NCBI RefSeq assembly: GCF_032842345.1
Contig: NZ_WBKO01000001.1
Location: forward strand, 1-64,000
Direction: 5' to 3'
From: Methanoculleus caldifontis
GTDB lineage: Archaea; Halobacteriota; Methanomicrobia; Methanomicrobiales; Methanoculleaceae
DNA: 64,000 nucleotides
The notes beneath the pieces were generated by a model. The model did no database searches, was not told the origin of the DNA, and worked only from the letters and a program-made list of their open reading frames with translations. Below are positions 25,632 through 34,425 of this stretch, piece by piece. Both the position numbers and the translations under genes were made by a program. The first letter of the stretch is position 1. Each line of letters opens with the position of its first letter.

Positions 25632-26357
25632 ATGGAGAAGGTGCGGATACTACAGATAGGCGATATGCAGAACGGGTTTACACAGGAAGACGGGAACCTC
25701 TACGTCAAAGGCGCTCAAGATATCATTGCCCCGGCAAACGATTTTCTACGCCGGGTTAGAGACGGCGTTTTCGATCGTACGTTGATCATACTGGACACCC
25801 ACTTTGCAGAAGAGTACAGCCGGACCGAAGAAGGCAAAGTATTCCCCGTCCACTGCGAATATGGCACAGACGACTGGGAGTTGGCGATCGATGTCTCCGG
25901 TCTGCCGAATAAGCGGTATCTAACAAAGAATCGATTCGATATGTGGAGCGAAAAGAGGTCGGAGGACACGCCGTTCAATGACCCCGGGCGGAAGGCTGCG
26001 CATGAGAACCTGTTTCATTTTGTAGACAACCCCTATGAACCGGGAGAGAGGGTTGCCCGCGAAGAGTACGTCCGAGCAATCAGTCCCGGCCGCAACCTCG
26101 CCGGCGTCGAAGTTACCCTGTTCGGCGTGGCCTCGGACTACTGCAACCGCTACGCCATGGAAGGCTGGCTTGAGCGAGGCGCCAGCGTAACGATCGTTCA
26201 GGATCTGACGAAAGGGATCGAGAAAGAGACGCCGCAGGTACTCGACGAACCTCAATACCGGCAGTACATCGGCAGCAGACTGAGAGCCGTCGATAGTGTC
26301 GGATACTTAAGGGAACTGGCTGATTCTGTCGTACAGAACGCCACCGGATACTCGTAA
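25632..26357 (+). CDS. nicotinamidase/isochorismatase-like cysteine hydrolase
   Basis: 241 aa. Matches the PncA layout: catalytic Asp D11 in IGDMQNGFTQEDG, metal ligands D55-T-H57 and H74 (FPVHCEYGTDDWEL), a lysine at K99 (YLTKNRFDMW) and nucleophile C171 in GVASDYCNRYAMEGW. A nicotinamidase role in NAD salvage is the closest guess. It is longer than typical PncA because about 35 extra residues lie between the lysine and the cysteine (EDTPFNDPGRKAAHENLFHF and on), so the substrate may differ. Confidence 0.85.
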   Translation: MEKVRILQIGDMQNGFTQEDGNLYVKGAQDIIAPANDFLRRVRDGVFDRTLIILDTHFAEEYSRTEEGKVFPVHCEYGTDDWELAIDVSGLPNKRYLTKNRFDMWSEKRSEDTPFNDPGRKAAHENLFHFVDNPYEPGERVAREEYVRAISPGRNLAGVEVTLFGVASDYCNRYAMEGWLERGASVTIVQDLTKGIEKETPQVLDEPQYRQYIGSRLRAVDSVGYLRELADSVVQNATGYS

Positions 26358-26397
26358 TCCCTGAGCCTCCGGACCACGCTACGGCCGGTCCGGGAAT

Positions 26398-26440
26398 GGG
26401 GGGCCTGACGAACTCCTGCGGATCGCAAGGCAGGCCCCCC
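26398..26440. terminator. strong inverted repeat between convergent genes
   Basis: GGGGGGCCTG (26398-26407) and CAGGCCCCCC (26431-26440) form a perfect 10-bp stem, and a smaller CCGGACC/GGTCCGG stem lies just before it at 26369-26393. A T-rich tract (CTCCTTTTCCTT) follows. It lies between the rightward hydrolase and the leftward DUF4013 gene and could end both transcripts. Confidence 0.55.
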
Positions 26441-26563
26441 CTCATCAGGCTCCTTTTCCTTCGATCCTCCCCTGCCGGGGCGTGGTGCTCGTTCCGGCTC
26501 CGTCACCGCACCCAATCGGCCTTCGGAAAAAGAGATGTTTTTGCCGCCCCGATAGCCCCTCGC

Positions 26564-27256
26564 CTACGCCGTCACCGGCGGGAAACCGGAGGTCGCCTCC
26601 CCGCTCTCGTAGACGAGGGTGTTATAGCGATACTGGAAGATGTAGATCGCCAGGGATACCGCGAGCATGAGGACGGGAACGAGGAGAATCCCGACGATAC
26701 CTGCAAAAAGCCCGACGATGCCCGCGACGGTGACGACCAGGAAGACGAGGACCATCGTAAAGATCATGAGGACGAGCTGGAGGATGATCTGGGAGAAGAT
26801 ATACGAGCCCCAGCCGATCGTACGGATCTGAGCGAGGACAGCGGGGATGTCGAACGCTGCGCGGAGCGACCCGGTCTTCGCAAACCGCACCGCCGCCATC
26901 TGCATGACGAGCCAGATGACGAGGAAGAAGACGAAGGCTGCGAGAGCGGCGACGGCGGCAACGAGCCCCTGCCCCCCGAGGATGCCGGCACCTCCCATCA
27001 GGGCCGTCGCGGCGAGGAGCATCAGCCCGATGTAGGCGAGGTAGACGACGAGCAGCTTCAGGCCGTCGGAAAAAAGCCTGCCCCAGCCACCGAGGTCGGG
27101 CGCGTCTCCCCGCATGATCCGGACGAAGTAGCCGTAGATGAGCGGGAACACGACGATACAGGCGATGAGCTGGAGCCAGCGCACCAGACCTCCACGGAGA
27201 GCGTCCCGCGTATAATCGAACGAGTCCTCGAGGGCCCGCTGGTAGTTTATGGACAC
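26564..27256 (-). CDS. DUF4013 family multi-spanning membrane protein
   Basis: 230 aa, GTG start. The N-terminus YQRALEDSFDYTRDALRGG and its Gly/Trp loop (FVRIMRGDAPDLGGWGRLFSDG) are characteristic of DUF4013. About five or six hydrophobic segments follow, with an amphipathic stretch containing FDIPAVLAQIRTIGWG between them. Function is not known for the family. It is convergent with the hydrolase gene. Confidence 0.82.
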   Translation of the reverse strand: MSINYQRALEDSFDYTRDALRGGLVRWLQLIACIVVFPLIYGYFVRIMRGDAPDLGGWGRLFSDGLKLLVVYLAYIGLMLLAATALMGGAGILGGQGLVAAVAALAAFVFFLVIWLVMQMAAVRFAKTGSLRAAFDIPAVLAQIRTIGWGSYIFSQIILQLVLMIFTMVLVFLVVTVAGIVGLFAGIVGILLVPVLMLAVSLAIYIFQYRYNTLVYESGEATSGFPPVTA

Positions 27257-27369
27257 CTTACCGCCCCGGACCTCTCAAAACCCCTGCTCATGCGATCCCA
27301 CATACCGGCCCTGCGGGCGCGGAGCTCCTGCCCGCCCCCCGGACCGGGCAAACGACCGACCGTCGGGGG

Positions 27370-27984
27370 TCATGGCAACCGTCGCCACGAGGGGGTCATC
27401 TGCGCCGTACCGTAGGCGAATGCCGGCCCGGTCCCGGCAGGGTGCCGGAGCCGGCCGCCGGAGAAGAATCCGGGACGCCGAAGGCCTTCGCCCGATACAC
27501 GCATCGGGCCCGGGGCGAATGCATCCCCGTAGTACATCCAGATCGAGGTCGCACCGGCGGGGAGGTAGACCCGGACGACCGCCGAGTCCGAAGCCACGTA
27601 GGTCTCCTTCCAGTGGTCGAGGACGGTACCGTCCTCGGTGACGAACCGGAGGTCGTCGAATTCGGCCCGCATCCCGGGACGGAATAGGACGACCTCGCGG
27701 TGAGGAGACCCGTCGGCCGGGGACGGGCCGGTGACGGCGACCGGCACCCGGTAGAGCCATGCGGTGCTCCACCATGGCGCTTCAGAGGAGTCGACACGCT
27801 TCCATGGCGTGCCGGGCTTCCCGGCTACAGAAATTCTCGTACCGGAGAAGAGGTTTCCGGCGACGTTCACGCTTGATGCGGCTGTACCTGGCTTTAACGC
27901 GCTCACGACCGGGACGCTCGCCCCGGCCACCATCAGTACCGTTACAAGGAGAGACAGAGCTCTCTTCACACGCTTCATCCTCAT
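27370..27984 (-). CDS. secreted DUF2341-type protein
   Basis: 204 aa from the ATG at 27984. A signal peptide (KRALSLLVTVLMVAGASVPVVSA) is followed by a domain with WWSTAWLYRVPVAVTG, FDDLRFVTEDGTVLDHWKE and IWMYYGDAFAPG, which matches DUF2341 found in archaeal surface proteins. The last ~40 residues are Arg/Pro-rich and unlike the domain, so the gene may be truncated by a frameshift near its 3' end. It likely acts at the cell surface. Confidence 0.65.
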   Translation of the reverse strand: MRMKRVKRALSLLVTVLMVAGASVPVVSALKPGTAASSVNVAGNLFSGTRISVAGKPGTPWKRVDSSEAPWWSTAWLYRVPVAVTGPSPADGSPHREVVLFRPGMRAEFDDLRFVTEDGTVLDHWKETYVASDSAVVRVYLPAGATSIWMYYGDAFAPGPMRVSGEGLRRPGFFSGGRLRHPAGTGPAFAYGTAQMTPSWRRLP

Positions 27985-28427
27985 CGGCAATCACCATCCG
28001 GGCCGGCAGAACGGTAAACTCTTAAGCATGAAGAGAGCAAACACGTCTTGCCTGCGGGCTGTCGTGATGTTCACCCGGGCTTGTTGGGAGTGGGGTGAAC
28101 GTCACCCATATCGTTACGTTGACCATATGTCGGACCGCTCACAAACCCCTGCGAGCAGATCCAACCGACGAAGAACAATTCTCCAATATAGGATATAATT
28201 CAATCGCATTGCATGAATCCAAGGGTATTGGAAAGATTCTATCCCATTGTCAGCGACCACTTTTACGGCATGAAATCATCCAGATAGTAAAAATAAGAGC
28301 ATAAACAATCCGATTTACAAAATCGCAGGTTTGTTGCAGAGGTGGAGGATCTTCACCCGGCGGAAGGCGTTCTCCAACCAGGACCGGGCCGGGACCGGCG
28401 TCGCGCAGGCACGGCGAGAGAGGGTCG
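27985..28427. other. AT-rich intergenic region
   Basis: 443 bases between the DUF2341 gene start and the acyltransferase stop. Bases 28170-28330 are distinctly AT-rich compared with the flanks, with TATA-like tracts such as GGATATAATT near 28192. I find no convincing reading frame; the region likely holds the DUF2341 promoter and the acyltransferase 3' end. Confidence 0.45.
28311..28325 (-). terminator. short hairpin followed by T-rich tract, downstream of the acyltransferase
   Basis: CGATTT-ACA-AAATCG forms a 6-bp stem. Read on the minus strand it is followed by a T-rich stretch (ATTGTTTATGCTCTTATTTTT), about 100 bases after the acyltransferase stop. Confidence 0.4.
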
Positions 28428-29549
28428 TCACGGACCCATCCGCACCCTTGATCCCCCGATCAGGTACCCGGCGTACGGGACTCCCGACAGCCCCCGCACC
28501 ACCACGTAACTCACCACGGCCGCCGCCGCGAAGATCACCGGATAGGTCAGCCAGTCGGCCCACGACAACCCTGTGAGGGAGGCCCAGGCGGCTGCACCGG
28601 CGGCGATGACGAGGGGGTGGACGAGGTAGACCCCGTAGGAGTGCTCCCCGAAGGACCGGAGAGCGCCCGCAGAGCGGCCGCCGCCCTCCTCCAGCCGCCA
28701 GGCCGCGAGGACGAGCACCGCGACGACCGGGACGTAGTAGAGGGGTTCGAGGAGCCGGTAGACGCAGAAGACCGCGAGCGAAGACCCTCCGATACTCCCA
28801 TAGTGGAGTACGGCCGCCATCCAGATGCCGCCGAGGAGGAGGGCGCCCCCGCCCGCCGCGGCGATCATCCCCGCGGGAGAGAGGGACCGGAGCGCCGACC
28901 GGAACCCCCCGGTATGCCGGGCGACGTGGATGCCGAGGACGAAGTAGAAGAGGTGCGAGACAAAGAGCCGGATCAGGACCGTGTACCACTCCGTGCCCGC
29001 GAAGGCTCCGAGGAGGTGGGCCCCCGCGTTCCAGAGGACCTGGAGGAAGAGGAGCGAAAGGAGGAGGTAGAGCGCCGCCCCTCCCCGGTCGAAGAAGTCG
29101 TAGCCCCGGACGATCAGCGGGAAGAGGAGGTAGAGCTGGATGATCAAAACGAAGAACCAGAGGTGGTAGGCGGCGGTCCCAAGGAGGAGGGCTTCCGCCA
29201 CCCTCTCCGGAGAGGGGACGCCGGCAAACCCGAACGCCCCCTCGACCGTCACCATGAGGTAGAGGGCGGAGAAGAAGAGGTAGGGGATGAGGATCGTCTT
29301 CGCCCGGCGGCGGTAGAACTCGCGGATCGAGTACTCGCCCGCATACCGCGCCGCGAGCACCCACCCGGATATGACGATGAAGACCGGGACCGCGAAGTGG
29401 GCGGCGATGTAGACGAAGACGTCGAGGAGGGCGAGAAGGTTCACGACGGGGATCACGGTGTAGTTCATCGAGACATGAACGGCGATCACGGCGAGGGCGG
29501 CAAACCCCCGCAGATGCTCGACCTCTGAAAACCAGACCACCGGGACCAC
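28428..29549 (-). CDS. acyltransferase 3 family membrane protein
   Basis: 373 aa with about ten membrane segments. The N-terminal active-site pattern EHLRGFAALAVIAVH (R and H of the OafA/YrhL family), FAVPVFIVISGWVLA and FGEHSYGVYLVHPLVI near the C-terminus identify the family. Such enzymes transfer acyl groups to cell-surface sugars or lipids; the substrate is not known here. GTG start at 29549. Confidence 0.88.
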   Translation of the reverse strand: MVPVVWFSEVEHLRGFAALAVIAVHVSMNYTVIPVVNLLALLDVFVYIAAHFAVPVFIVISGWVLAARYAGEYSIREFYRRRAKTILIPYLFFSALYLMVTVEGAFGFAGVPSPERVAEALLLGTAAYHLWFFVLIIQLYLLFPLIVRGYDFFDRGGAALYLLLSLLFLQVLWNAGAHLLGAFAGTEWYTVLIRLFVSHLFYFVLGIHVARHTGGFRSALRSLSPAGMIAAAGGGALLLGGIWMAAVLHYGSIGGSSLAVFCVYRLLEPLYYVPVVAVLVLAAWRLEEGGGRSAGALRSFGEHSYGVYLVHPLVIAAGAAAWASLTGLSWADWLTYPVIFAAAAVVSYVVVRGLSGVPYAGYLIGGSRVRMGP

Positions 29550-29603
29550 ACCTCAAGACCGCCCGCCGGTGGGCGGCAGGCGGTAACAGGATTGCAGGCA
29601 GGG

Positions 29604-29610
29604 GTATATG
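29604..29610 (+). promoter_or_regulatory. TATA-like box upstream of the PPC gene
   Basis: GGGGTATATGAATC lies about 75 bases upstream of the PPC-domain ATG at 29683, in the gap between the divergent acyltransferase and PPC genes. Confidence 0.5.
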
Positions 29611-29682
29611 AATCCCCCGCCGTCCGGCAGGCGGTCAAGCACTTATCATCTCCGGCGACACTACCTATCAGGGAGTGAGTCC

Positions 29683-30132
29683 ATGCAGTACTCTGAAGGA
29701 CAGGTCGGAAGGGTCTTCACCGTCAGGATCGACGACGGGGAGGACTTCATCAGGGAGATCAGGCGTTTTGTCGCGGCAATGAACATCCAGAGCGGGATGG
29801 TCCACTTCCTCGGCGCCGCCCGGAACGCGACGCTGGTGACGGGGCCAAAGGAGATGGTCATCCCGCCGACGCCGCGGCGGGAGGAGATCTTCGGGGGCTG
29901 GGAACTCCTCGGCTTTGCGACCATCCATCCCGGCGTCGAGGGACCGTCCCTCCATATCCACACCGTGGCGGGGAGGGGGATCCGGTCGCTCGCCGGGTGC
30001 CTCCGCGAGAAGGCGGAGGTCTACCTGGTGGTCGAGGCGATCGTCACGGAGTTCGTCGGGATCTCCGCCCGGAGACTCCCCGACGAGAAGACCGGCGTCG
30101 ACCTGCCGGTCTTTGACCGGGCACTCCCATGA
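29683..30132 (+). CDS. PPC-domain (DUF296) protein
   Basis: 149 aa from the ATG at 29683. Seen: the opening GRVFTVRIDDGEDFIREIRR, the FLGAARNATLV strand, and the histidine motif LHIHTVAGRG that binds metal in PPC proteins, with FVGISARRLPDEKTG closing the domain. In plants PPC domains accompany AT-hook DNA-binding proteins; prokaryotic stand-alone forms are usually called DNA-binding but are poorly studied. It overlaps the next gene by 4 bp. Confidence 0.88.
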   Translation: MQYSEGQVGRVFTVRIDDGEDFIREIRRFVAAMNIQSGMVHFLGAARNATLVTGPKEMVIPPTPRREEIFGGWELLGFATIHPGVEGPSLHIHTVAGRGIRSLAGCLREKAEVYLVVEAIVTEFVGISARRLPDEKTGVDLPVFDRALP

Positions 30133-31976
30133 GAGCACAGCCGGCGTTCCTCCCCATGACGATGGAGGAGGCAGGACGGCTCGGCATCGACCGGTTCGAC
30201 ATCATCCTCATCTCCGGGGACGCCTACGTCGACCACCCCTCTTTCGGGACGGCGCTGCTCGGGCGGGTCCTGTGGGACGCCGGCTACTCCGTCGGGGTCA
30301 TCGCCCAGCCGGACTGGCGAAGCGACGATGACTTCCGGCGCCTGGGGGAGCCCCGGCTCTTCTTCTCGATCTCCGCCGGGAACGTCGATTCACTGGTGAA
30401 CGCTTTCACCCCGAACCTGAAGCGCCGGAGTTCCGACGCCTACTCGCCGGGCGGAAGACTCCTCCGGCCCGACCGGGCGACCCTCGTCTACACCGACCGG
30501 GTCCACGCCCTCTTCCCGAAGACGCCGGTCGTCATCGGGGGGATCGAGGCGAGCCTCCGGCGGTTCGCCCACTACGACTACTGGTCCGATTCAGTCCGGC
30601 AGGCCATCCTCGCCGACGCCCCCGCCGACCTCCTGGTCTTCGGGATGGGCGAGCGGCAGGTCGTCGCGATCGCCGGTCGCCTCGCGGCCGGCGAGGCGAC
30701 CGGCACTCTCACCGATATCCCCGGCACCGCCTACCGGATCGACCTCAAGACCTGGCGGAGCATGGACCCGGCCGGATATGTCGTCCTCCCCGGCTACGCG
30801 GAGGTGAAGGAGGACCGGTATGCCTACGCAAAGGCGTTCGCGCTCCATTACAACGAGCAGGACCCCCTGCGGGGCCGTCCCGTCGTCCAGCCGCACCCAA
30901 AGACCGTCGTCATCCAGAACCCGCCGGCGATGCCCCTGCCGGGCCCTGAGCTCGACCGGGTCTACGAACTCCCCTACGCGCGGAGAGCCCACCCCTCCTA
31001 CACCGAGCCCATCCCCGCCCTCGAACCCGTCAGGTTCTCGGTCGTCAGCCATAGGGGGTGCTTTGGGGCCTGCTCGTTCTGCGCCCTCACCCACCACCAG
31101 GGGAGGATCATCCAGAGCCGGAGCATCGACTCGATCGTCCGCGAGGTGGAGCGGATGGCGAGGATGCCGGAGTTCGCGGGCGTCGTTCAGGACGTCGGCG
31201 GGCCGACGGCGAACATGTACGGGATTCACTGCGGCCGGTGGGAGACCGCCGGCACCTGTCCCGACCGCCGCTGCATCGACTGCCCCACCCTCGGCCGCAG
31301 CCACGAGGAGCAGCTCCGCCTCCTCCGGCGTCTCCGTGAGATTCCCGGGGTGAAACGGGTCTTCATCGCCTCGGGCATTCGCTACGACCTGGTCCCCGCG
31401 GAGGAAGAGTACCTGGCGGAGGTCTGCGAGCGCCACGTCTCCGGGCACCTCAAGGTCGCCCCAGAACACGTCTCGGAGAGGGTATGCACCTGCATGGGCA
31501 AACCCCCCCACGAGGCCTTCGACGCCTTCAGGGAACGGTTCGAGGCCCTCCAGCAGGGTAAGAAGAAACGGCAGTATCTCGTCCCCTACCTCATGTCCGG
31601 CCACCCGGGCTGCAGGATGGAGGATATGGTCGAACTTGCCGAGTACGTCCGCGACACCGGGCTCTACACCGAGCAGGTCCAGGACTTCACGCCGACGCCG
31701 ATGAGCATATCGACGACCATCTACCACACCGGGCTCGACCCCTTCACCCTCGAGGAGGTCTACGTCCCGAAGGACCGGGAGAAGCGGGTCCAGCGGGCCC
31801 TCATGCACTACCGGGACCCGGAGAACTACGCTCTCGTCTGCGAGGGCCTCCGGACGGCCGGGCGGGAGAACCTCATAGGAAGCGCGTGGAAGTGCCTCGT
31901 CCCGGCCCGGCCCCGGAGCGGCGGGGCTACCCGCGCAGGACCGAGCCCACGGCAAACCCGGCGGCCGAAGCGATAA
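30129..31976 (+). CDS. YgiQ-type (UPF0313) radical SAM protein
   Basis: 615 aa. An N-terminal Rossmann-like domain (FDIILISGDAYVDHPSFG, VIAQPDW) precedes a radical SAM core with the Cys triad in SHRGCFGACSFCALTHHQGR around residue 310. VIGGIEASLRRFAHYDYW and HLKVAPEHVSERV are hallmarks of the YgiQ group. The reaction is unknown. It starts with an ATGA overlap with the PPC gene, suggesting a functional pair. The C-terminal ~20 residues are Arg/Pro-rich. Confidence 0.92.
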   Translation: MRAQPAFLPMTMEEAGRLGIDRFDIILISGDAYVDHPSFGTALLGRVLWDAGYSVGVIAQPDWRSDDDFRRLGEPRLFFSISAGNVDSLVNAFTPNLKRRSSDAYSPGGRLLRPDRATLVYTDRVHALFPKTPVVIGGIEASLRRFAHYDYWSDSVRQAILADAPADLLVFGMGERQVVAIAGRLAAGEATGTLTDIPGTAYRIDLKTWRSMDPAGYVVLPGYAEVKEDRYAYAKAFALHYNEQDPLRGRPVVQPHPKTVVIQNPPAMPLPGPELDRVYELPYARRAHPSYTEPIPALEPVRFSVVSHRGCFGACSFCALTHHQGRIIQSRSIDSIVREVERMARMPEFAGVVQDVGGPTANMYGIHCGRWETAGTCPDRRCIDCPTLGRSHEEQLRLLRRLREIPGVKRVFIASGIRYDLVPAEEEYLAEVCERHVSGHLKVAPEHVSERVCTCMGKPPHEAFDAFRERFEALQQGKKKRQYLVPYLMSGHPGCRMEDMVELAEYVRDTGLYTEQVQDFTPTPMSISTTIYHTGLDPFTLEEVYVPKDREKRVQRALMHYRDPENYALVCEGLRTAGRENLIGSAWKCLVPARPRSGGATRAGPSPRQTRRPKR

Positions 31977-32166
31977 ACCGGTTCGGGATCCGCGGGATGA
32001 TCAGGGTCATCACCGTGAAGGAGACGACTATGTTCGGGATCGTGCCGGGGGTGACGACGGACTCGAGCAGCTGCATCGTATTCGAACGCCAGGTCTCGGG
32101 CGGCGGCGCCGTCACCTTCTCCACCGCGCCGCTCGCCTTCTCCACCGCATCGGTCGCCGTCCTCAT
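31927..32166 (-). CDS. short hypothetical membrane protein
   Basis: 79 aa from the ATG at 32166, 96 aa if an ATG at 32214 is used. After a charged start (MRTATDAVEKASGAVEKV) one or two hydrophobic stretches follow (IPNIVVSFTVMTLIIPRIPN, FIASAAGFAVGSVLRG). It overlaps the 3' end of the radical SAM gene by 50 bp on the opposite strand. A real small membrane protein is plausible but unproven. Confidence 0.45.
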   Translation of the reverse strand: MRTATDAVEKASGAVEKVTAPPPETWRSNTMQLLESVVTPGTIPNIVVSFTVMTLIIPRIPNRFIASAAGFAVGSVLRG

Positions 32167-32240
32167 AACCGTCGAACGCCACCCGTGCTCCTGTGTCGGG
32201 CTCCGTCTACACATCATGATTGCCGATCTGGCGCCGGGTA

Positions 32241-32528
32241 CTACTTATGCCTATGGCCTGCAAGCCATCTGCGGATCCGGCGCATCTGGTTCTGGTGACA
32301 GAAAGGGCAGAGAGCCAGAAAATTTTTGCTCGTGCGGGACCCGCCGCAGATGACGGGTTCGCGGAGGTCGAAGTGCGTCGACCCGGCGGTGAGGGGGACG
32401 TTGCACCCGGCGCACCGGCAGCATTGCCGCTCGAGGACGGTCCGCACGACCTCATCGGTGAGGTATGCTCCCGGGACGATCGCCTCCGCAGGATGGGCCG
32501 CTATCCGCACTCCGCGCTCGGTGGACAC
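32241..32528 (-). CDS. small HNH-like treble-clef zinc protein, degenerate
   Basis: 95 aa, GTG start. The central part has the spacing of an HNH domain: CCRCAGC, then GSTHFDLREPVICGG where typical enzymes have H-x-D-H-x-x-P-x-x-x-G-G, then FLALCPFCHQNQ. The zinc cysteines are kept, but the second histidine of the HxDH motif is a leucine, so nuclease activity is doubtful. It may be a DNA-binding remnant. It lies 153 bp from the divergent TIGR00266 gene. Confidence 0.6.
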   Translation of the reverse strand: MSTERGVRIAAHPAEAIVPGAYLTDEVVRTVLERQCCRCAGCNVPLTAGSTHFDLREPVICGGSRTSKNFLALCPFCHQNQMRRIRRWLAGHRHK

Positions 32529-32681
32529 ACGGGGGAGATGCCCGTCCGGGGCAATAAACCTTGTGACGGGCGCGGCAGGGTGCGGGCCCCGGAGCCGCGG
32601 AGTCGGGGTGAGGAGGCGGCCGGGAGGTTTCCGGCAGAATAAAGAGAAAACCTATTGCCGGGCGACAAAAAACGCATCAGT

Positions 32682-33371
32682 ATGCAGCATAAGATAACCG
32701 GAGACAACCTGCAGATGGTGACCCTGCACCTCGCCCCCGGCGAGAGTATCTGCGCCGAGGCCGGCGCCATGGTCAACATGAGCGGGAACATGCAGATGAC
32801 CACCAACATGAAGGGCGGGCTCTTCAAGGGGTTGAAGAGGATGGTGACCGGCGAGGGGCTCTTCATGACCGAGTTCACCCCGACCGGGAAGGAAGGGTTC
32901 GTCTCGTTTGCCGGAAACGTGCCGGGCAAGATCTTCACGCTCGAACTTGCGGGGAGCGAGTTCATCGCCCAGAAAGACGCCTTCCTCTGCTCCGAGCAGG
33001 GGATCGACCTCGACATCGCGTTCACGAAGCGGCTCCGGTCGGGCGCCTTCGGCGGCGAGGGGTTCATCCTCCAGCGGCTCACGGGTAAGGGGACCGCGTT
33101 CCTCCACTGCTGCGGCGACATCATGGAGATGACGCTTGCCCCCGGCGAGGTCGTCAGGGTGGAGACGGGGCTCGTCGTCGGGTTCGAGAGCACCGTCGAC
33201 TACAACATCCAGCTCGCGGGCGGCGTCAAGACCGTCTTCTTCGGCGGGGAGGGGCTCTTCCTGACGACGCTGACCGGACCGGGCCGGGTCGTCCTCCAGT
33301 CGATGGATATCGCGAAACTCGCGGGCGCCCTGATGCCCTACCTCCCCGTCCAGAACTCGTCGGGACGGTAA
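32682..33371 (+). CDS. TIGR00266/AIM24-family protein
   Basis: 229 aa from the ATG at 32682. The sequence LHLAPGESICAEAGAMVNMSG, with GGLFKGLKRMVTGEGLFMTEF and the closing GGEGLFLTTLTGPGRVVLQSM, is typical of the AIM24/TIGR00266 beta-structure family, whose biochemical role is unknown. It is followed 32 bp later by the DUF2117 gene. Confidence 0.9.
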   Translation: MQHKITGDNLQMVTLHLAPGESICAEAGAMVNMSGNMQMTTNMKGGLFKGLKRMVTGEGLFMTEFTPTGKEGFVSFAGNVPGKIFTLELAGSEFIAQKDAFLCSEQGIDLDIAFTKRLRSGAFGGEGFILQRLTGKGTAFLHCCGDIMEMTLAPGEVVRVETGLVVGFESTVDYNIQLAGGVKTVFFGGEGLFLTTLTGPGRVVLQSMDIAKLAGALMPYLPVQNSSGR

Positions 33372-33403
33372 CCTGATAGTCGACGAGGTCGCAGGAGTAC
33401 CTG

Positions 33404-34423
33404 ATGAACCTCGTCATGGTCGTGCACGGCCCGGAGGCCTTCGACGCCGGGGACGCAGAGCGGCTGATCGGCCTCCTCTCCCCCCGGCGGGTGCTCGTCG
33501 CGGGGGTGATGGCCCGGACCGCCGCCGAGGAGTCGGGGCTTCCGGCGACCTGCACAGACGAGCGGCCGAGCGTGGTCCTCGCCGGCCTCGCCGGTCAGGC
33601 ATGCCTGGTCAACCGGGGGAAGACCCCGGAGTCGGGCCGGATCTTCGGCGAGCTTGTCGCGGGCCGGCTCGAAGGGCTCGTTCACGTCGAGTGTTCGAGC
33701 GGGACCGTCTACTGCTGGAACGGCGGCGACGAAGGGCTTGCGGCGGAGATCGCAGACCTGACCGGTTACGCCCTCGTCCACGCGACGAGCGCCCGCGCCC
33801 GACAGGACGGCGTCCGGGAGGTCCGCGGCTGCATCCCGGGCGAGGCGGTCTTCGTCAACGGGATCGTCGTCGGGACCGCGACGGCGGAGACGGTCGTCCT
33901 CGCGAGCGAGGGCGGAACCCTCCGGGCCGTCTCCGGCCTCGACGAGAAGCCCCACGGTATCGAGAAACTCCTCCGGGCAGGCCTCCCGGAGATCGCGGCG
34001 GCCTGGTGCAAGAGCGGGGTGGTACGCTCGGTCCCTCCCCGGCAGGGAAGGCGCGTCTCCCGCGGGGGCAGGGTAGCGATCGTCGACCACTGCGGCCACA
34101 CCCTCTACCGCGAACTCGATGATGAGGTCTGCGGGGTGCTTGCCGTCGGCGACGACACCACCGCCGTCTGCGGCCACATCTGCTCCCACGCCGGGATCCC
34201 GGTCTTCGGGGTGGTCGACGGGGACGCCGATACCATCGTGGCGCCCGGCTACGCTCCGGGCTCGGTCGTCGTCGAGGTCCTCGACGGCCGGGACGACGAC
34301 CTCGGCCGGGAGGTTGCGGCGACGAGGGATCTCCTGGCCGACTGCTGGGAGGAGTGGGTGGAGGAGACCCTCCGCACCCTCGGAGATAGGGTGCGGGTCG
34401 TCCTCGACCTTCGCGGAGGATAG
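33404..34423 (+). CDS. DUF2117 family protein
   Basis: 339 aa with GGAG ten bases before the ATG. The sequence MVVHGPEAFDAGDAERLI and LSPRRVLVAGVMARTAAEESG resembles DUF2117, a family I know from methanogens. A conserved-looking C-terminal half has RVAIVDHCGHTLYRELDDEV and AVGDDTTAVCGHICSHAGIP. Function unknown. The next gene (nreA) starts 2 bp after its stop, so the two are coexpressed. Confidence 0.8.
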   Translation: MNLVMVVHGPEAFDAGDAERLIGLLSPRRVLVAGVMARTAAEESGLPATCTDERPSVVLAGLAGQACLVNRGKTPESGRIFGELVAGRLEGLVHVECSSGTVYCWNGGDEGLAAEIADLTGYALVHATSARARQDGVREVRGCIPGEAVFVNGIVVGTATAETVVLASEGGTLRAVSGLDEKPHGIEKLLRAGLPEIAAAWCKSGVVRSVPPRQGRRVSRGGRVAIVDHCGHTLYRELDDEVCGVLAVGDDTTAVCGHICSHAGIPVFGVVDGDADTIVAPGYAPGSVVVEVLDGRDDDLGREVAATRDLLADCWEEWVEETLRTLGDRVRVVLDLRGG

Positions 34424-34425
34424 AG

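Noticed and set aside
28315-29556. A 413-codon minus-strand frame overlapping the acyltransferase
   Set aside because: Another frame on the same strand gives a proper membrane-spanning acyltransferase 3 protein with its HxR-type motif; this one is Pro/Arg-rich.
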